Source: Epiperipatus broadwayi
Lineage: Eukaryota; Onychophora; Udeonychophora; Euonychophora; Peripatidae
Length of the DNA: 64,000 bases
Assembly (NCBI GenBank): GCA_028023455.1
Contig: JAQFVV010006336.1
Location: forward strand, 1,010,224 to 1,074,223
Direction of reading: 5' to 3'
Each line of letters starts with the position of its first letter. Positions within the stretch are counted from its first letter, which is position 1. This document shows positions 1-10,684 of this stretch, piece by piece. The notes under the pieces are model-generated. The model saw only the letters and a program-made list of their open reading frames with translations, was not told the DNA's origin and did no database searches. The translations under genes were made by a program, and so were the position numbers.

Positions 1-63
1 TTTGTCTGTATATTTATTATTATGTTTACTCTTTAGAATAATTAATGTTTTATTACTGTAGAT

Positions 64-3026
64 CAGTGATACTCAACCTGCAGCCTGGGCTGCATGAAAC
101 TGCATGTGGCCTGGCAAGCTTTTATGTGTGGTCCAGCAATAAACTGATGGTCAACAGATGTGACAACACTCTTCTTAATTAACTAATAACCATGTGCGAT
201 TGATATTTTTTATTGATGCACTAATAATGTTTTTTTTTAATTTCACAGATCTGAAGAACCTGCCAAGTCTGTACCAGAAATGTCAAGTACCTTCACATAT
301 GACTTGTACTCATTTTCAACTCACTATCTTTAGCATTATTTCACTGATTTTAGCACCTTCAGTATTTTTTTTGAAAGGAAAAAAGCAGTAAATATTTAAA
401 TTTAATGGTATAATAATGATGTAAATCCATCTTTTCAAGCTTCTGACTGATTGTTTTCCTCCACAAGGGAACACCAATCAATGACTTCAACAGTTGTATT
501 TTTACATTTTGAATTTGAAAACGAAAACAATTTACTAAGTTTTTTTTATTTTTACCCAACTTGTTTGTTTCTCACATTTTAATCAAAAAATTTATTTTTA
601 TACTAAAACATATTGATAATGAATTCAATGAATTACTTCTGGAATTTATAATTTGATGGTAAGCATTTATTATAATTTGACAATGTTAGATTATTATCAT
701 CAATTATAAATATAAATTTATTTTTTAAAAACTTTTCTGTAATCAGACAAATTATAAATTTCATTTTAGATACTAAACTAAAACAAATACAATTTTAAAA
801 AGACAAATATATTTACTGCAGATTGTATAATTGACCAATCAGAAGTTTAAAACTTTAATTCAATCAATAGTTCATATTTTTGAAAGCAAACTGAAACAAC
901 TAGTTTTATATATGAATTATTATACACATAGATGTGTAGTATTTTATATCAAACTATAATTTAAACATCACAATGATGTCTTCAAGCAACAAACAAAAAT
1001 TATCAGATGAAAATAGAATGTTTCAAGACAACTGGGAAGAGGAATATTTTGTTGTGTTGAATAACAAAGGTTTAGCAACATGTTTGATTTGTCAAGAAAG
1101 TGTCACATTAAAAAAATATAATATTGATCATCATTACACCACAAAACATAAATTGTTTAATGACACTTTTGCTCATGGGTCTTTAATAAGAAGTGAAAAA
1201 TTAGCTTTCTTCAAGAAATCATTGCAACAATAATAAAATGTTATATCAGTGGCAATCTCACAAAAAGCAATGGTGATATGAGCATCATATGAAATTTGTT
1301 ATATACTTGGCAAAAATATGAAACCGTTTACAGATGTTGAAGTTGGGAAAGAATGTTTCCTAAATGCTTCGAATATATTATTTGATAAATTTAATAATAA
1401 AAGTCAAATATTAAGACATTACAACTGTCAGATTCTACCTGCATTAGTCGTATTGAAGATATTGCAAAACATATTTTTGATAATATAATAGATTTGAAAA
1501 ACTGCAAATATTTTAGTTTGGCTGTTGATTCTAGTACTGACATTTCAGCAAAATCACAATTGCTATTTTCATCAGATACTTTATGGAACAATTCAATTTG
1601 TGAAGATTTTTTGAAATTTCTTTCTATGAAAAATTAAACTAGAGGTAGTGATTTTCTCAATAGTATTTGTACTTTTCTGGAGAAGATTAATATTGAAATA
1701 AAAAAATTGATTTCTGTATGCACTGATGGATGTCCTTCAATGATTGGATCAGAAAAGGGTTTTGTTTCCCTGTTAAAAAAGAAATATAATCTAACAAATC
1801 TTTTATTATTTCATTGTTTAATTCACCAAGAAAACTTGGGGGCACATATATCCATTAAAGAAGTAGATGCTGTAATGAAAATCATCATAAACATTGTGAA
1901 TTACATTCGAACCCAAGAATTAAACCACAGAAAATTTAAAAATCTTTTGGAAGAAATAAATAGTAATTATGGTGATGTACTTTTGCATACTTTGGTGCAA
2001 TGGATAAGCAGAGATAAAGTTTTGAATCACTTTTTTTTTATTACATCATGAAATTATTTCATTTTTTTTTTTAAAAAAAAATCTTATAATGAGCTTGACA
2101 GTGATGGATGATGGTGTCTTTTAGCTTTTTTATGTGACATCACAAAAAAAACTTTGTGATCTTAATACTTGTTTGCAAGGTGAAAATAAAATTATTTCAC
2201 AAATGACAAATAAAGTATTTGTTTTTGAAGAAAAACTTAATATTTATTACCAGATATACAAAACCAAATACCACATCATTTTCCAACATTGACAAATGCT
2301 AAGCAAGATGGTATTGACATTTTTTCAGAAACCTATGTAATTATTTTAAAATATTTAGGTACCTTATTGAAAGAATTTAAAAGTAGATTTCAAGATTTAA
2401 GAAATATTAAGAATTATCTTTTGCTTATAGAAAATCCCTGGCTCTTAGAAATAGCAACTATTACACAATTAGCTGCATTTGGACATGATTATGTTAAGCT
2501 ATTTAATGAATTTGTTGAATTTAAAAATGACACAAATTTGGAAGCCATTTTTAAAGAGAAAAGGGAGGAAAGGAGTATATGGAATTTTGGAAATTAGTGC
2601 CTGAAAAATATAAAATTGTCAAAAAATGTGCACAAATGTAGCTCACATTGTTTGCATCAATATATCTTTGGGAATAATTTTATTTGAAAATGAAATATGT
2701 GAATAATGTGCATAGAAATAGACTTACTGATTTACTCCTTGATGGTATATTAAGAGTAGCATGTAGCATATATAAACCAGATTTATCTAAAATTGTTAAA
2801 AGTTTATCTCAATATCAAAATATTTAAATAAATGTTTATATTAAATAAAAGTGTTTGTGTTTTATTAATATGCTAATTCTAAGACATAAAGTGATCCACA
2901 AGCTGTGATATGAATGAATTGAGAAGTGAGATTTTTTTTTATGTGACACCAATTATTTGCCGCGGCCCACTTGATGTAGCACTCAAATATATGTGGCCCA
3001 GGAGAGAAAAAGGTTAAGTATCCCTG
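64..3026 (+). mobile_element. hAT-superfamily DNA transposon, decayed full-length copy
   Basis: The ends are a 16-bp terminal inverted repeat: cagtgatactcaacct at 64-79 and its complement aggttaagtatccctg at 3011-3026, matching at 14 of 16 positions. The flanks are ctgtagat (56-63) and ccttagat (3027-3034), a probable 8-bp target duplication with two changes. An 8-bp duplication and a CAG-type end are typical of hAT elements. Inside lie remnants of one transposase gene in the same orientation. GC-richer stretches next to both ends (about 70-180 and 2945-3010) belong to the element. The 2.96-kb length fits an autonomous hAT. The copy is dead because the gene carries stops and frameshifts. Confidence 0.88.
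973..2826 (+). pseudogene. hAT transposase remnant (GTF2IRD2/ZBED5-like branch)
   Basis: This was the transposase of the surrounding element. The open piece from ATG 973 (86 codons) holds an N-terminal zinc-finger-like region with CLICQ and an H-x4-H pair (HHYTTKH), as in BED-type fingers. Around 1320-1370 a shifted frame reads KPFTDVEVGKECF, a block typical of these transposases. From 1690 to 2051 an open frame carries CTDGCPSMIGSEKG and a downstream HCLIHQENLG, matching the second catalytic-aspartate block (TDG) and the CHxxH-like block, then the region ending in W-x-SRDKVL. The piece 2289-2597 and the shifted frame after it (LTDLLLDG, 2720-2760) match the C-terminal hAT dimerisation region. 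At least four frame breaks or stops separate the parts. Assignment to hAT is firm; the closer branch is from memory of the family. Confidence 0.85.
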
Positions 3027-3034
3027 CCTTAGAT

Positions 3035-3834
3035 GATCAATTCCTTTTTAAATTTATATATTATTAAAGGTTTGTTCTTTTATTTACTTGGAATTAACAT
3101 AATTTTTGATTTCAGTATCTTAAAATTTACAGATGTGAATACAAATATTTTTTCACTGTCAATAGAAGATTATTACAAAACAAAATAAGAATTTGAGAGA
3201 ATATAGTTTAGTTTTAATTGTTTTATTAAGACAATTTATATCAAGTGTGTTAAGAGAATAGTAGTCTTTATTCATTAGTGAATTGGCATCAAAGTCTAAA
3301 GTTGTCAACAACACAATGATAAAGATAATGATTATTAAAAACTGGTTTCAGTTTTTCTTTTTTTTTTAAAAATAAAAATGATTTTCAGAAAATTCCATAG
3401 TGTTAGAGTTAAGGTTAAGTTTGTTGTCTCTGAAATAAGATAATAATATTTTCAAAACCTATAAATGGGTTCCGTATTACAAACAACTGTTATGTATTAA
3501 CCTGTGGTATTATTGGTAAAATTTAAATGCATTTTTAAAAATGCAAAGTTTTATTTTATTGAAAAACATTTAACAATTTAGCTAGGTGGTAGAAATAGTT
3601 CAATACATAATCATAAACCTTCAGGCACACACTATAAACAAGTTGAATTAAAATACAAATAGAGAATAAACACAATAAAAAAAAGTTAATGTTTCTAAAA
3701 TAGTAAAATTTATAAAATAAATAGTTTACTATAAAGTAACTTTTTGATCTATAAAGAAAAAAATATATAAATAAAATGTGGATAAATAAGTTTATTAGTA
3801 AAAATAGGTTTTATTACATATATATATATATAAT
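3035..3834. other. AT-rich sequence without recognised genes
   Basis: Only simple AT-rich sequence is visible between the hAT element and the Penelope inverted pair. There is a short TA run near 3819-3832. I see no coding signal on either strand. Confidence 0.5.
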
Positions 3835-4398
3835 TTTAACGGTAAATACAATATTATAGTTTAATTTCTTTTGTAGCGCTTTCGATTTACGTGGTAATCC
3901 TCGTCAGCTTTAACTGAATTTCAAATTTTTAAAACTTAATGTTATGTATATTTCCATAAGCTGTGTATGGCCATATTCGCAACTTATCTATTAATAACAT
4001 CATTCTTATATTTATCAATTAATATTACCTCTTTAATTTTCCTCTTTTTATGATTTCTTTCTTCCATTAATATTTTTATTTCATTACTATTAAATGTAAA
4101 TTTATAATTGCAAGTTTTTTCATGGTCAAAGAATACTGAAACTGTATTAAATTGACTATTTACGTTATTTTTAATTTGATTATATAATAATTGATGCTCC
4201 TTCAATCTTTTTTCCGTAGAACATCTCTATTCACCGATGTAAAATTTCTGACATCCACGTGAAATCTGATAAATTATATTACTTCTTTGCAATTTAGGAA
4301 TTATACTCCTAGAATTAATAATCAATCAATTAACATTCAGAGGAACACAAAATGAAATATTATACTTTTTTTAAAATATATTCTTAATTCATTTAGAT
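3835..4398 (-). mobile_element. Penelope-like element 3' end, left arm of an inverted pair
   Basis: The minus strand holds the 3' part of a Penelope-like retroelement, homologous to the plus-strand copy starting at 4481. The best open piece (4205-3984, minus) reads FFDHEKTCNYKF and then RNHKKRKIKEVILID, the region after the GIY-YIG core that contains the catalytic glutamate (KIKE). The YIG-motif part, upstream near 4210-4270, is frame-broken. Downstream of the coding part, at 3907-3875 (minus), lies a hammerhead-like core. The arm ends on the inner side at 4398, where similarity to the right arm stops. Confidence 0.82.
3875..3907 (-). ncRNA. Hammerhead-ribozyme-like core in PLE tail
   Basis: Read on the minus strand, 3907 to 3875 gives CTGACGAG, then a GATTAC/GTAAATC hairpin with a short loop, then CGAAAGCGCT. 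CUGANGA and GAAA flanking a stem are the conserved halves of the hammerhead core. Hammerhead motifs are established in Penelope-like elements. I did not identify stems I and III, so activity is not shown. Confidence 0.45.
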
Positions 4399-4410
4399 CA
4401 TTTAATAATA

Positions 4411-5040
4411 AGAAGAGTGTTTGCAGTGTTACTTTAGATAATAAAAAATGGATATCTATGTCATTTATAAATAAGATGCAATCTAAATTAATTAAGAATA
4501 TATTTAAAAAAAAGTATAATGTTTCATTTTGTGTTCCTCTGAATGTTAATTGATTGATTATTAATTCTAGGAGTATAAATCCTAAATTGCAAAGAAGTAA
4601 TATAATTTATCAGATTTCATGTGGATGTCAGAAATTTTACATCGGTGAATTGAGATGTTCTACAGAAAAAAGATTGAAGGAGCATCAATTATTATATAAT
4701 CGAATTAAAAATAACGTAAATAGTCAATTTAATAGTTTCAGTATTCTTTGACCATGAAAAAACTTGTAATTATAAATGTACATTTAATACTAATGAAATA
4801 AAAATATTAATGAAAGAAAGAAATCATAAAAAGAGGAAAATTAAAGAGGCAATATTAATTGATAAATATAAGAATGATGTTATTAATAGGCAAGTTGCAA
4901 ATACAGCCATACACAGCTTATGGAAATATACATAACATTAAGTTTTAAAAATTTGAAATTCAGTTAAAGCTGATGAGGATTACCACATAATCAAAAGTGC
5001 TATAAAAGAATTTAAACTATAAAATTGTATTTACCATTAA
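4411..5040 (+). mobile_element. Penelope-like element 3' end, right arm of an inverted pair
   Basis: This is the plus-strand partner of 3835-4398. The homologous arm begins at 4481, but PLE-like coding runs into the 82-nt spacer, starting near 4411 (LDNKKWISMSFINK). The frame then reads through a stop near 4552 into SNIIYQISCGCQKFYIGELR, the GIY-YIG endonuclease core with its Y-I-G and arginine, at 4595-4650. A one-base shift near 4737 moves to FDHEKTCNYK and RNHKKRKIKEAILID, ending at a stop near 4935. GIY-YIG nucleases nick the target for PLE insertion. This copy lacks the reverse transcriptase, so it is 5' truncated. Confidence 0.84.
4970..5003 (+). ncRNA. Hammerhead-ribozyme-like core in PLE tail
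   Basis: The sequence is CTGATGAG, a perfect 5-bp hairpin GATTA-CCACA-TAATC, then AAAAGTGCT. It sits 35 bases after the PLE stop codon. The GAAA half is changed to AAAA here, so this copy is probably dead. It corresponds to the motif in the opposite arm. Confidence 0.42.
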
Positions 5041-6602
5041 AAAATTGTTTTTATTTTATATATATATATATAATATTTTATAACAGGTACTGTATTTTGT
5101 ATATATATATATATTTATATATATATTGTAATGGACCGAATAACATAATCTAGTGACTCTACCTACTATTCTTGCCCAAATATGTAAAAGACCAAATACT
5201 ATATGATGGTATACCAGAGTCCTCACAATATACAGGTCCTATTACATCTCAGAGTTCAAACTCAGTGAAGATATTTGCCTTTAACTCTACTCAAGGATGG
5301 ATTTAAACAAGATGGCAATAATGTGACCTCTATATAGGTCCCTAATGGCATTTTACTAATGAATATATTAAAAATGTGTACACATGTATGATAGATATTC
5401 TGGTGACTGAAGTATGAATGATGCTTGATAATCTAGAGACCAGAAATACAAAGATTTTAACTTCAAACAACAAATATTTATTAACAAAATCTGGGTTGAA
5501 TTTATAATATTTATAACTCAATAAATATATATATACATGAATATAATAAAATATTGATTTGTCTTTACTATAATATGACTAGTTGTGATTTAAATCTTAA
5601 ACATATCAATCAGAATAAAAATTATAATATTACAATGCCCAATATAGAATAAAGTATCTATTATTTTGCAAATCACACTATATTATTAGATGCTTAATGT
5701 TTACTTTGATTATGTCCTCTGAATGTATATTAAAGTTATGTCTATGGATTGCTAATTTATGCTTTATAGATAGAATTCATTCATAAGATTATTAATCATA
5801 CAAACAGGAAAATGTACTCATATATAATTACCTATTAGTAAATCTAATTAATATTTAATTTTATGTATTAAATGTCTAATTAAGTGTATATGTTTAACAT
5901 CTTACCTTTTGTCTTTTAAGTCAATGTCCAGTCTAATGCATCCAATTATGTTAAGACTTTATTTATGAACATATAAAATTTATATAAGTATACTTTGAGT
6001 TGTGTATTTACATTTCTCTCCTCCTATAAAAATTTAAGCCAAATGGGTTCTTTTCATTTTAAGATTTAGAGAAAAAAATTGTTTTCTACAAATGAGTAAA
6101 AGGTGAAAAAAATTCCAAATCAACTCTCCATATACACTAAAAAAAAAAAAAAATACAAAATATTGAAGAGCATCAAAATTAAATAAAATCTTGGACCTCT
6201 TTAAAAACAAAGGGTTAAAATTTGTAAGAGTAGCTTCAGTGTTTTTATTTAGTAGACGATGTCTTCTTTTTATTCATGCATGTTAAATGATTTTAAAAGT
6301 CCAACCACTTAATAATTTCCACGACGAAATCATTCCATGCTGATGTAGACAATAAGCATACCATTGGTTATTATAGTCCATCACCAATCTGATGACACCA
6401 AGAAGGTCCAAAGATCCTGTGACAATTAATTTAGCAAGATTTCATCCTTAGATTATATATATATGCAAATAAGTAGTTAAATATAATTTTTTTACCAAAG
6501 CTTACAGTTATAATATAAATAGAAAGACTGTTTATTTATATAAGACTCGTGATAATAGATTTTGTTTATTTTAAAATTCTATTTCATTATTAGTTTGTTT
6601 TG
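5041..6602. other. AT-rich sequence with a possible decayed SINE
   Basis: There are TA runs at 5057-5072 and 5099-5130. The GC-richer stretch 5130-5370 includes gagttcaaactc near 5250, which resembles a tRNA B box, followed by tttgcctttaactctactc. This could be the remnant of a tRNA-derived SINE, but it is too decayed to assign. The rest shows no gene. Confidence 0.35.
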
Positions 6603-8362
6603 CCCTCTATTTTTAAAAAATGTAACTACATTTTTTTCCTACTAAGTGTATACAACTTTAATCAGTGTATGTAACTATAAATAAACTATATCTAAGTATA
6701 AATGTTAATAATAAAAAAATTAAAAAAACTTACATTTTTAGTTTTCATTTCTAATGTATATCTAGTGGTTTTTGCTGTATATATAACTATAAATAAATAG
6801 AGTATATTAACTATAAACGTTTTTATATAAAAATGAATAAATAAAAAAAAAGAACTTACATTTCCTGCAGGCAGGATCCGTGTTTCGAACTATGTTATTC
6901 TTACTATGTAATTGCAAAGTATATCTAACTATAAATGTATTTTTTACATGAAGATTAATAAATAAAATGTAATAAAACTTACATTTTTATGCTCTATTTA
7001 GAAATGTGATGTGATGTGATATGTTGCGTGGCAAAAGTGTCACCAAAAAAGTCCCTGCTGTCAAAATTATGAACTACTTTTGTCACATGTAATTTTTGCC
7101 ATGCATGTATTTTTGCTTTTTAAAAGATGGCAGATAGAGTTTCTATCACTTCTTTAATTCCTCCAAATGAAATTGTGGATGTTGTGGATGTTCTGGCAGA
7201 AACATGGAATACTTGTCGTCTGCTAGAACGATTTCAAACTGTGGGATTGTCCATGAAGTGGCTGGCCAGGAGGCATTTGTTAAAAAATAGCATGCTATAT
7301 CAGCATTGCTACATTCAGTGTTTGCTGGTAAAATATTCGGCCAGCATAGATGGTGTTAGATGGCAATGCAAAATGTGTTACCAACGTACATCAGTAAAAA
7401 GTGGCTCATTTTTTTCCCAAAGCCCATCTGTTCTTTGAACACCATTATTCATATAGAATTTTGCTGGATGAATAATTTTTCAATTTACATTATTGGTTAT
7501 GAGACTGAGGTCAGTGAATGAGTGGTCATAGACTGGTGTCATTTTTTCCAGGAAGAATGTGCTCCATATTTTGACAGAAATACAGCACCTCTGGATCAAT
7601 TTGATGACAATGGTGAACCATGGATATTGGAGATAGATGAGTCTTATTTTTTCCATAAAAAACAGAGGGCCAGTCAGAGAAGGCCGTTGGGTGTTTAGTG
7701 GGGTAGAAAGAGACTCGAAAAAATGTTTCTTAACTGAAATCGCAGATATATCAGCTGATACTCTGGAAGTGCTCATTGAGCAACACATTTTGCCTGGAAC
7801 ACATATCATCAGTGATTGGTGGCATGCATATAATAATATCAGTGGTCTATCTAATGGTATATATCTCCACTCTGTTGTCATCCATCAAGACAACTTTGTG
7901 GATCTGGACAACAAACTTATATACACCAATAATGTGGAAAATATGTGGATGAGAGCAAAGCATAAGCTAAAATACCAATTTGGTATGAGCAGACTTTGTT
8001 CTCATCCTACCTGCAGGAATTTTCATTCAGAAATATGCACAAATGTGACAGCATTTTTGTGCATTTCCTCGCTTGTGTAGCTGAAAACCACACATAAAAA
8101 TGTAAGTTCATTTTTTTTATTTATTCATTTTTATGTAAAAACATTTATAGTTAATATACTTTATTTATTTATAGTTATATATACAGTAAAAATTGCTAGA
8201 TATACATTACAATTGAAAACTAAAAATGTAAGTTTTTAAAAATTTTTTCTATTAACATTTATACTTAGATATAGTTTATTTATAGTTCAATACACTGATT
8301 AAAGTTGGATACACTTAGTAGGAAAAAACAAATGTAGTTAAGTTTTTTTAAAAATAGAGGAC
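6603..8362 (+). mobile_element. Merlin (IS1016-like) DNA transposon with long TIRs
   Basis: Long inverted repeats, 6603-6868 and about 8093-8362, flank one transposase gene. They are nearly identical in inverse orientation over about 265 bp, for example cctactaagtgtatacaact at the left and its complement at the right. The repeats are made of units of about 110-130 bp, each ending in aacttacattttt. A third, more diverged unit lies inside the left end at 6890-6996. Merlin elements are established as the eukaryotic relatives of bacterial IS1016/IS1595. I could not define a target duplication, so the outer ends may be off by a few bases. Confidence 0.78.
7127..8080 (+). pseudogene. Merlin-type DDE transposase remnant
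   Basis: The first open piece starts at ATG 7127 and has 103 codons. It contains the N-terminal zinc-ribbon region: a C/C pair near residues 65-70, then W-x-C-x2-C followed by SVKSGSFF, as in ISXO2/IS1595-like proteins. It stops at 7438. The catalytic part follows in shifted frames. WILEIDES at about 7620-7645 holds the first aspartate. IISDWWHAYNN at about 7806-7838 holds the second. NNVENMWMRAKHKLK at about 7930-7975 holds the glutamate and basic tail. The last two lie in the open frame 7637-8080. The DDE triad is therefore visible, but at least two frame breaks separate it from the N terminus. The gene lies centrally between the inverted repeats, as expected. Confidence 0.8.
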
Positions 8363-8930
8363 GAAGTGTTGAGACCACTATAAGTTAGTTTTACCAAAAA
8401 ACATTTTATAATAATTATACTTCTGTAGTTGATAAGCAAATATAAATTTCTCAGAATTTATTCAAATGAATGAAAGTTCATAACTTAAATAATGTCTCTT
8501 TTCTTTTTAAAATATTTTGCACTTTACCAAATAAATGCAATTTAAGATATTAATAGTTTTCTTTTAAAACGATAAAGAATCATGATAATTAATATAATAA
8601 TAATAATAATTAAAAATATTCTTATTCTAAAGCTTTAATTTAACGGTATTTCATTTTGAACCATCACCAACTAACTAAACTAAAAACTACTGTTGCTTAG
8701 TTTGTTTCACATTCCAAAATCAACAAATGTTTACTCTTTTTTTTACTTTTTTAAACAAAAGAAACTTGGTTGTTAGCACCTCTTAACATTAGATTACTAT
8801 TATGTCTGTCAGGTCATGATTAAAACTATTAAATATACCATGTATAAATGTCTATGCATAAATTTTCTATTTGACATTAATTTTAACAAAACAACATATA
8901 AATTCATTCCTTTATGAATATATAATTATG
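8363..8930. other. AT-rich sequence without recognised genes
   Basis: This holds short ATA/TAA runs (8596-8612) and no coding signal that I can recognise. Confidence 0.5.
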
Positions 8931-9047
8931 TATGGCTCTGGATAAGCATTTATCATAAAGTTTGTAGAGGAATTGGCAATCCTTATTGTTTATAACTGAC
9001 AAGCTTAAGAGATAGGGTCATGTGATATATGACTCTATTTTGATTAT
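8931..9047 (+). repeat. Direct repeat copy 1, flank of PLE family 2
   Basis: This holds ctctggataagcatttatc, a conserved gaattggcaatcc core and agagatagggtcatgtga. The same order recurs at 9352-9470 with about 90% identity. The second copy directly adjoins a Penelope frame. Tandem LTR-like flanks are known for Penelope elements, so this is probably a duplicated PLE flank. Confidence 0.7.
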
Positions 9048-9351
9048 TTATAGTCTCTTCCATAAGTCTTATGCAATTTTATATTGCTAAGACTATTAAT
9101 ATATGGTATGGATGAAGATCTGTCAGCCCCATATAGCTATTTGAGTTGGAGAGCTGGGTTTGAAGATATGTAGATGTCTGAAAATTTCAGATTTCCACTC
9201 AGTAGATAACTTTTAGATAAGTGCTGGGCTTTGGTTGGTATTTTTAGATCTAGTGTCTGAACCTACCATGACACCTCTCTGAAAAGTGCCAAAGCACAAA
9301 AACATGGTCAGGGGTTTGGGGAGGGGTTCCTGACAGATATTTTAAGTGCTA

Positions 9352-9470
9352 GCTCTGGCTAAGCATTTACCATAAAGCTTGTATAGGAATTGGCAATCGT
9401 CATTGTTTATAACTTACTTACAAGCTTAAGAGATAGGGTCATGTGAAATATGACTCTTATTTTGACTATA
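9352..9470 (+). repeat. Direct repeat copy 2, flank of PLE family 2
   Basis: This is the second copy of the 8931-9047 repeat, ending in cttattttgact and a TA run that leads straight into the PLE coding region. The two copies are about 420 bases apart. The sequence between them (9048-9351) is GC-richer than average and occurs once in the window as far as I can see. Confidence 0.7.
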
Positions 9471-10141
9471 TATATATATATATATATACTAAGAAAAAAG
9501 AGGATAGAATTGATAATTCTTCTTTTAATAGAGTAATTTTGCCTTTCATTAGGGGGGTTACTGATAAAATCAGTAGAAGACTATCTTGTTTTAATATAAA
9601 GACCACTTTTTCTACTGGCAAAAAAATTGGTGATTTTTTGTATAAACCTAAAGACAGAATATTTTTGGAACACCATGGAGTTTATGAAATTCCATGTTTC
9701 CAGTGCTCAAGAGGCTATGTGGGTCAGTCTAATAGACAAATTAATGTCAGAATTAAGGAACATAAAAATGCTTTTCATCAAAAAATTAGCACATTAGTTT
9801 TTACTTCCCATTATTTAGAAACTGGTCACAAACCTAATTTTGACAATACAAAAATACTTGTTAATTTGGAAAGATATGATTTAAGAACCATGAAAGATTC
9901 AATTGAAATATTAAAGAGACCTACTGGTTTAAATAGAACTGATGAAGCACAACATATTCCAGCTATGGGGAAACCTCTCATTTTATCCAATATTAACTTA
10001 AACTTAATAGGTAAAAATACTGAGGGAAATAAACATTTTGATAAGCCTCATATTGTGAATGCTGAACTGGAATCTCATTTTTCATCTCACACACAGACAC
10101 ATTATTTGTTAAGATCTAATGGTTTTTCTTTCAAAAGTTAA
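9443..10141 (+). CDS. Penelope-like element C terminus with GIY-YIG endonuclease (5' truncated)
   Basis: An uninterrupted frame of 232 codons. The first 16 codons are translated TA microsatellite; true similarity starts at about codon 17. Codons 30-75 (VILPFIRGVTDKISRRL, then NIKT and KIGDFL) match the linker that joins the PLE reverse transcriptase to its nuclease. Codons 79-110 hold the GIY-YIG core: GVYEIPC, CxxC-like cysteines, GYVGQ, then an arginine and EH. DSIEIL near codon 152 supplies the catalytic glutamate, followed by KRPTGLNR. The endonuclease nicks target DNA for insertion. The reverse transcriptase is missing, so this is a truncated copy whose C-terminal domain stayed open. It is the best preserved coding region in the window. 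It differs clearly from the PLE family at 3.8-5.0 kb. Confidence 0.85.
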   Translation: MKYDSYFDYIYIYIYTKKKEDRIDNSSFNRVILPFIRGVTDKISRRLSCFNIKTTFSTGKKIGDFLYKPKDRIFLEHHGVYEIPCFQCSRGYVGQSNRQINVRIKEHKNAFHQKISTLVFTSHYLETGHKPNFDNTKILVNLERYDLRTMKDSIEILKRPTGLNRTDEAQHIPAMGKPLILSNINLNLIGKNTEGNKHFDKPHIVNAELESHFSSHTQTHYLLRSNGFSFKS

Positions 10142-10365
10142 CCTTGAAAATGGCGGTTGCTATTCCATCGAAATATCGGTGTTTAATGGAAAACAATACA
10201 CGGTATATCTCAAAAACTTATAATTTATATATATATATATATATATGTCTCCAAATATCCTAAAATTATGTGTTTAAAAGTTGGCTGACTATCTAATCTT
10301 TATACTTATCATTCCAAAACATCAATTTTTTTAAAATAAGGATTTGGCATCACCTTGCAATGTAT

Positions 10366-10606
10366 ATAATCAAAATTACCCTAAATTCACAACTCAACCA
10401 GACTAGCCAAGAAAATAAACTCTAAAACACTACCAATGGTTTCATTGCTACAAGCAGATTTTTCAAGCGTAAAAAACTTCAAAGTAACAACATATTTAAA
10501 CTAAACATTATCCACAATTCCATTAACCTCACACACCTTAATATTAAAAGAACTTTCAAATATCTTAACTGCTTCAGAAGTATAAATTTTTAACAATAAA
10601 AATATA
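10366..10606. repeat. Left arm of a 240-bp inverted repeat
   Basis: The left arm runs from aatcaaaattacc to about 10606 and pairs with 10685-10927. Shared blocks include gactagccaagaaaat, atggtttca-tgctacaagca and ttaactgcttcaga. Identity is roughly 80%, with small indels. Confidence 0.75.
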
Positions 10607-10684
10607 TCCATGTAAAAGATGCAAGCCACATTATTAATTTTGATGAACCTAAGATTGTCTTGAGAGAAATTAAATTAAAAGAAT
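10607..10684 (+). pseudogene. PLE-like coding fragment in the loop of an inverted repeat
   Basis: Between the two arms the plus strand reads INFDEPKIVLREI in one frame. This resembles the part of PLE proteins just before the catalytic glutamate; the two other PLE families here have FDNTKILVNLE and FTFNSNEIKIL at that place. The fragment is only about 25 codons, so the assignment is tentative. Confidence 0.45.

Noticed and set aside
5130-5370. Cephalopod-type tRNA SINE
   Set aside because: Only the gagttcaaa and tttgccttt blocks are suggestive. It is too decayed to name, so it was left as a possibility.
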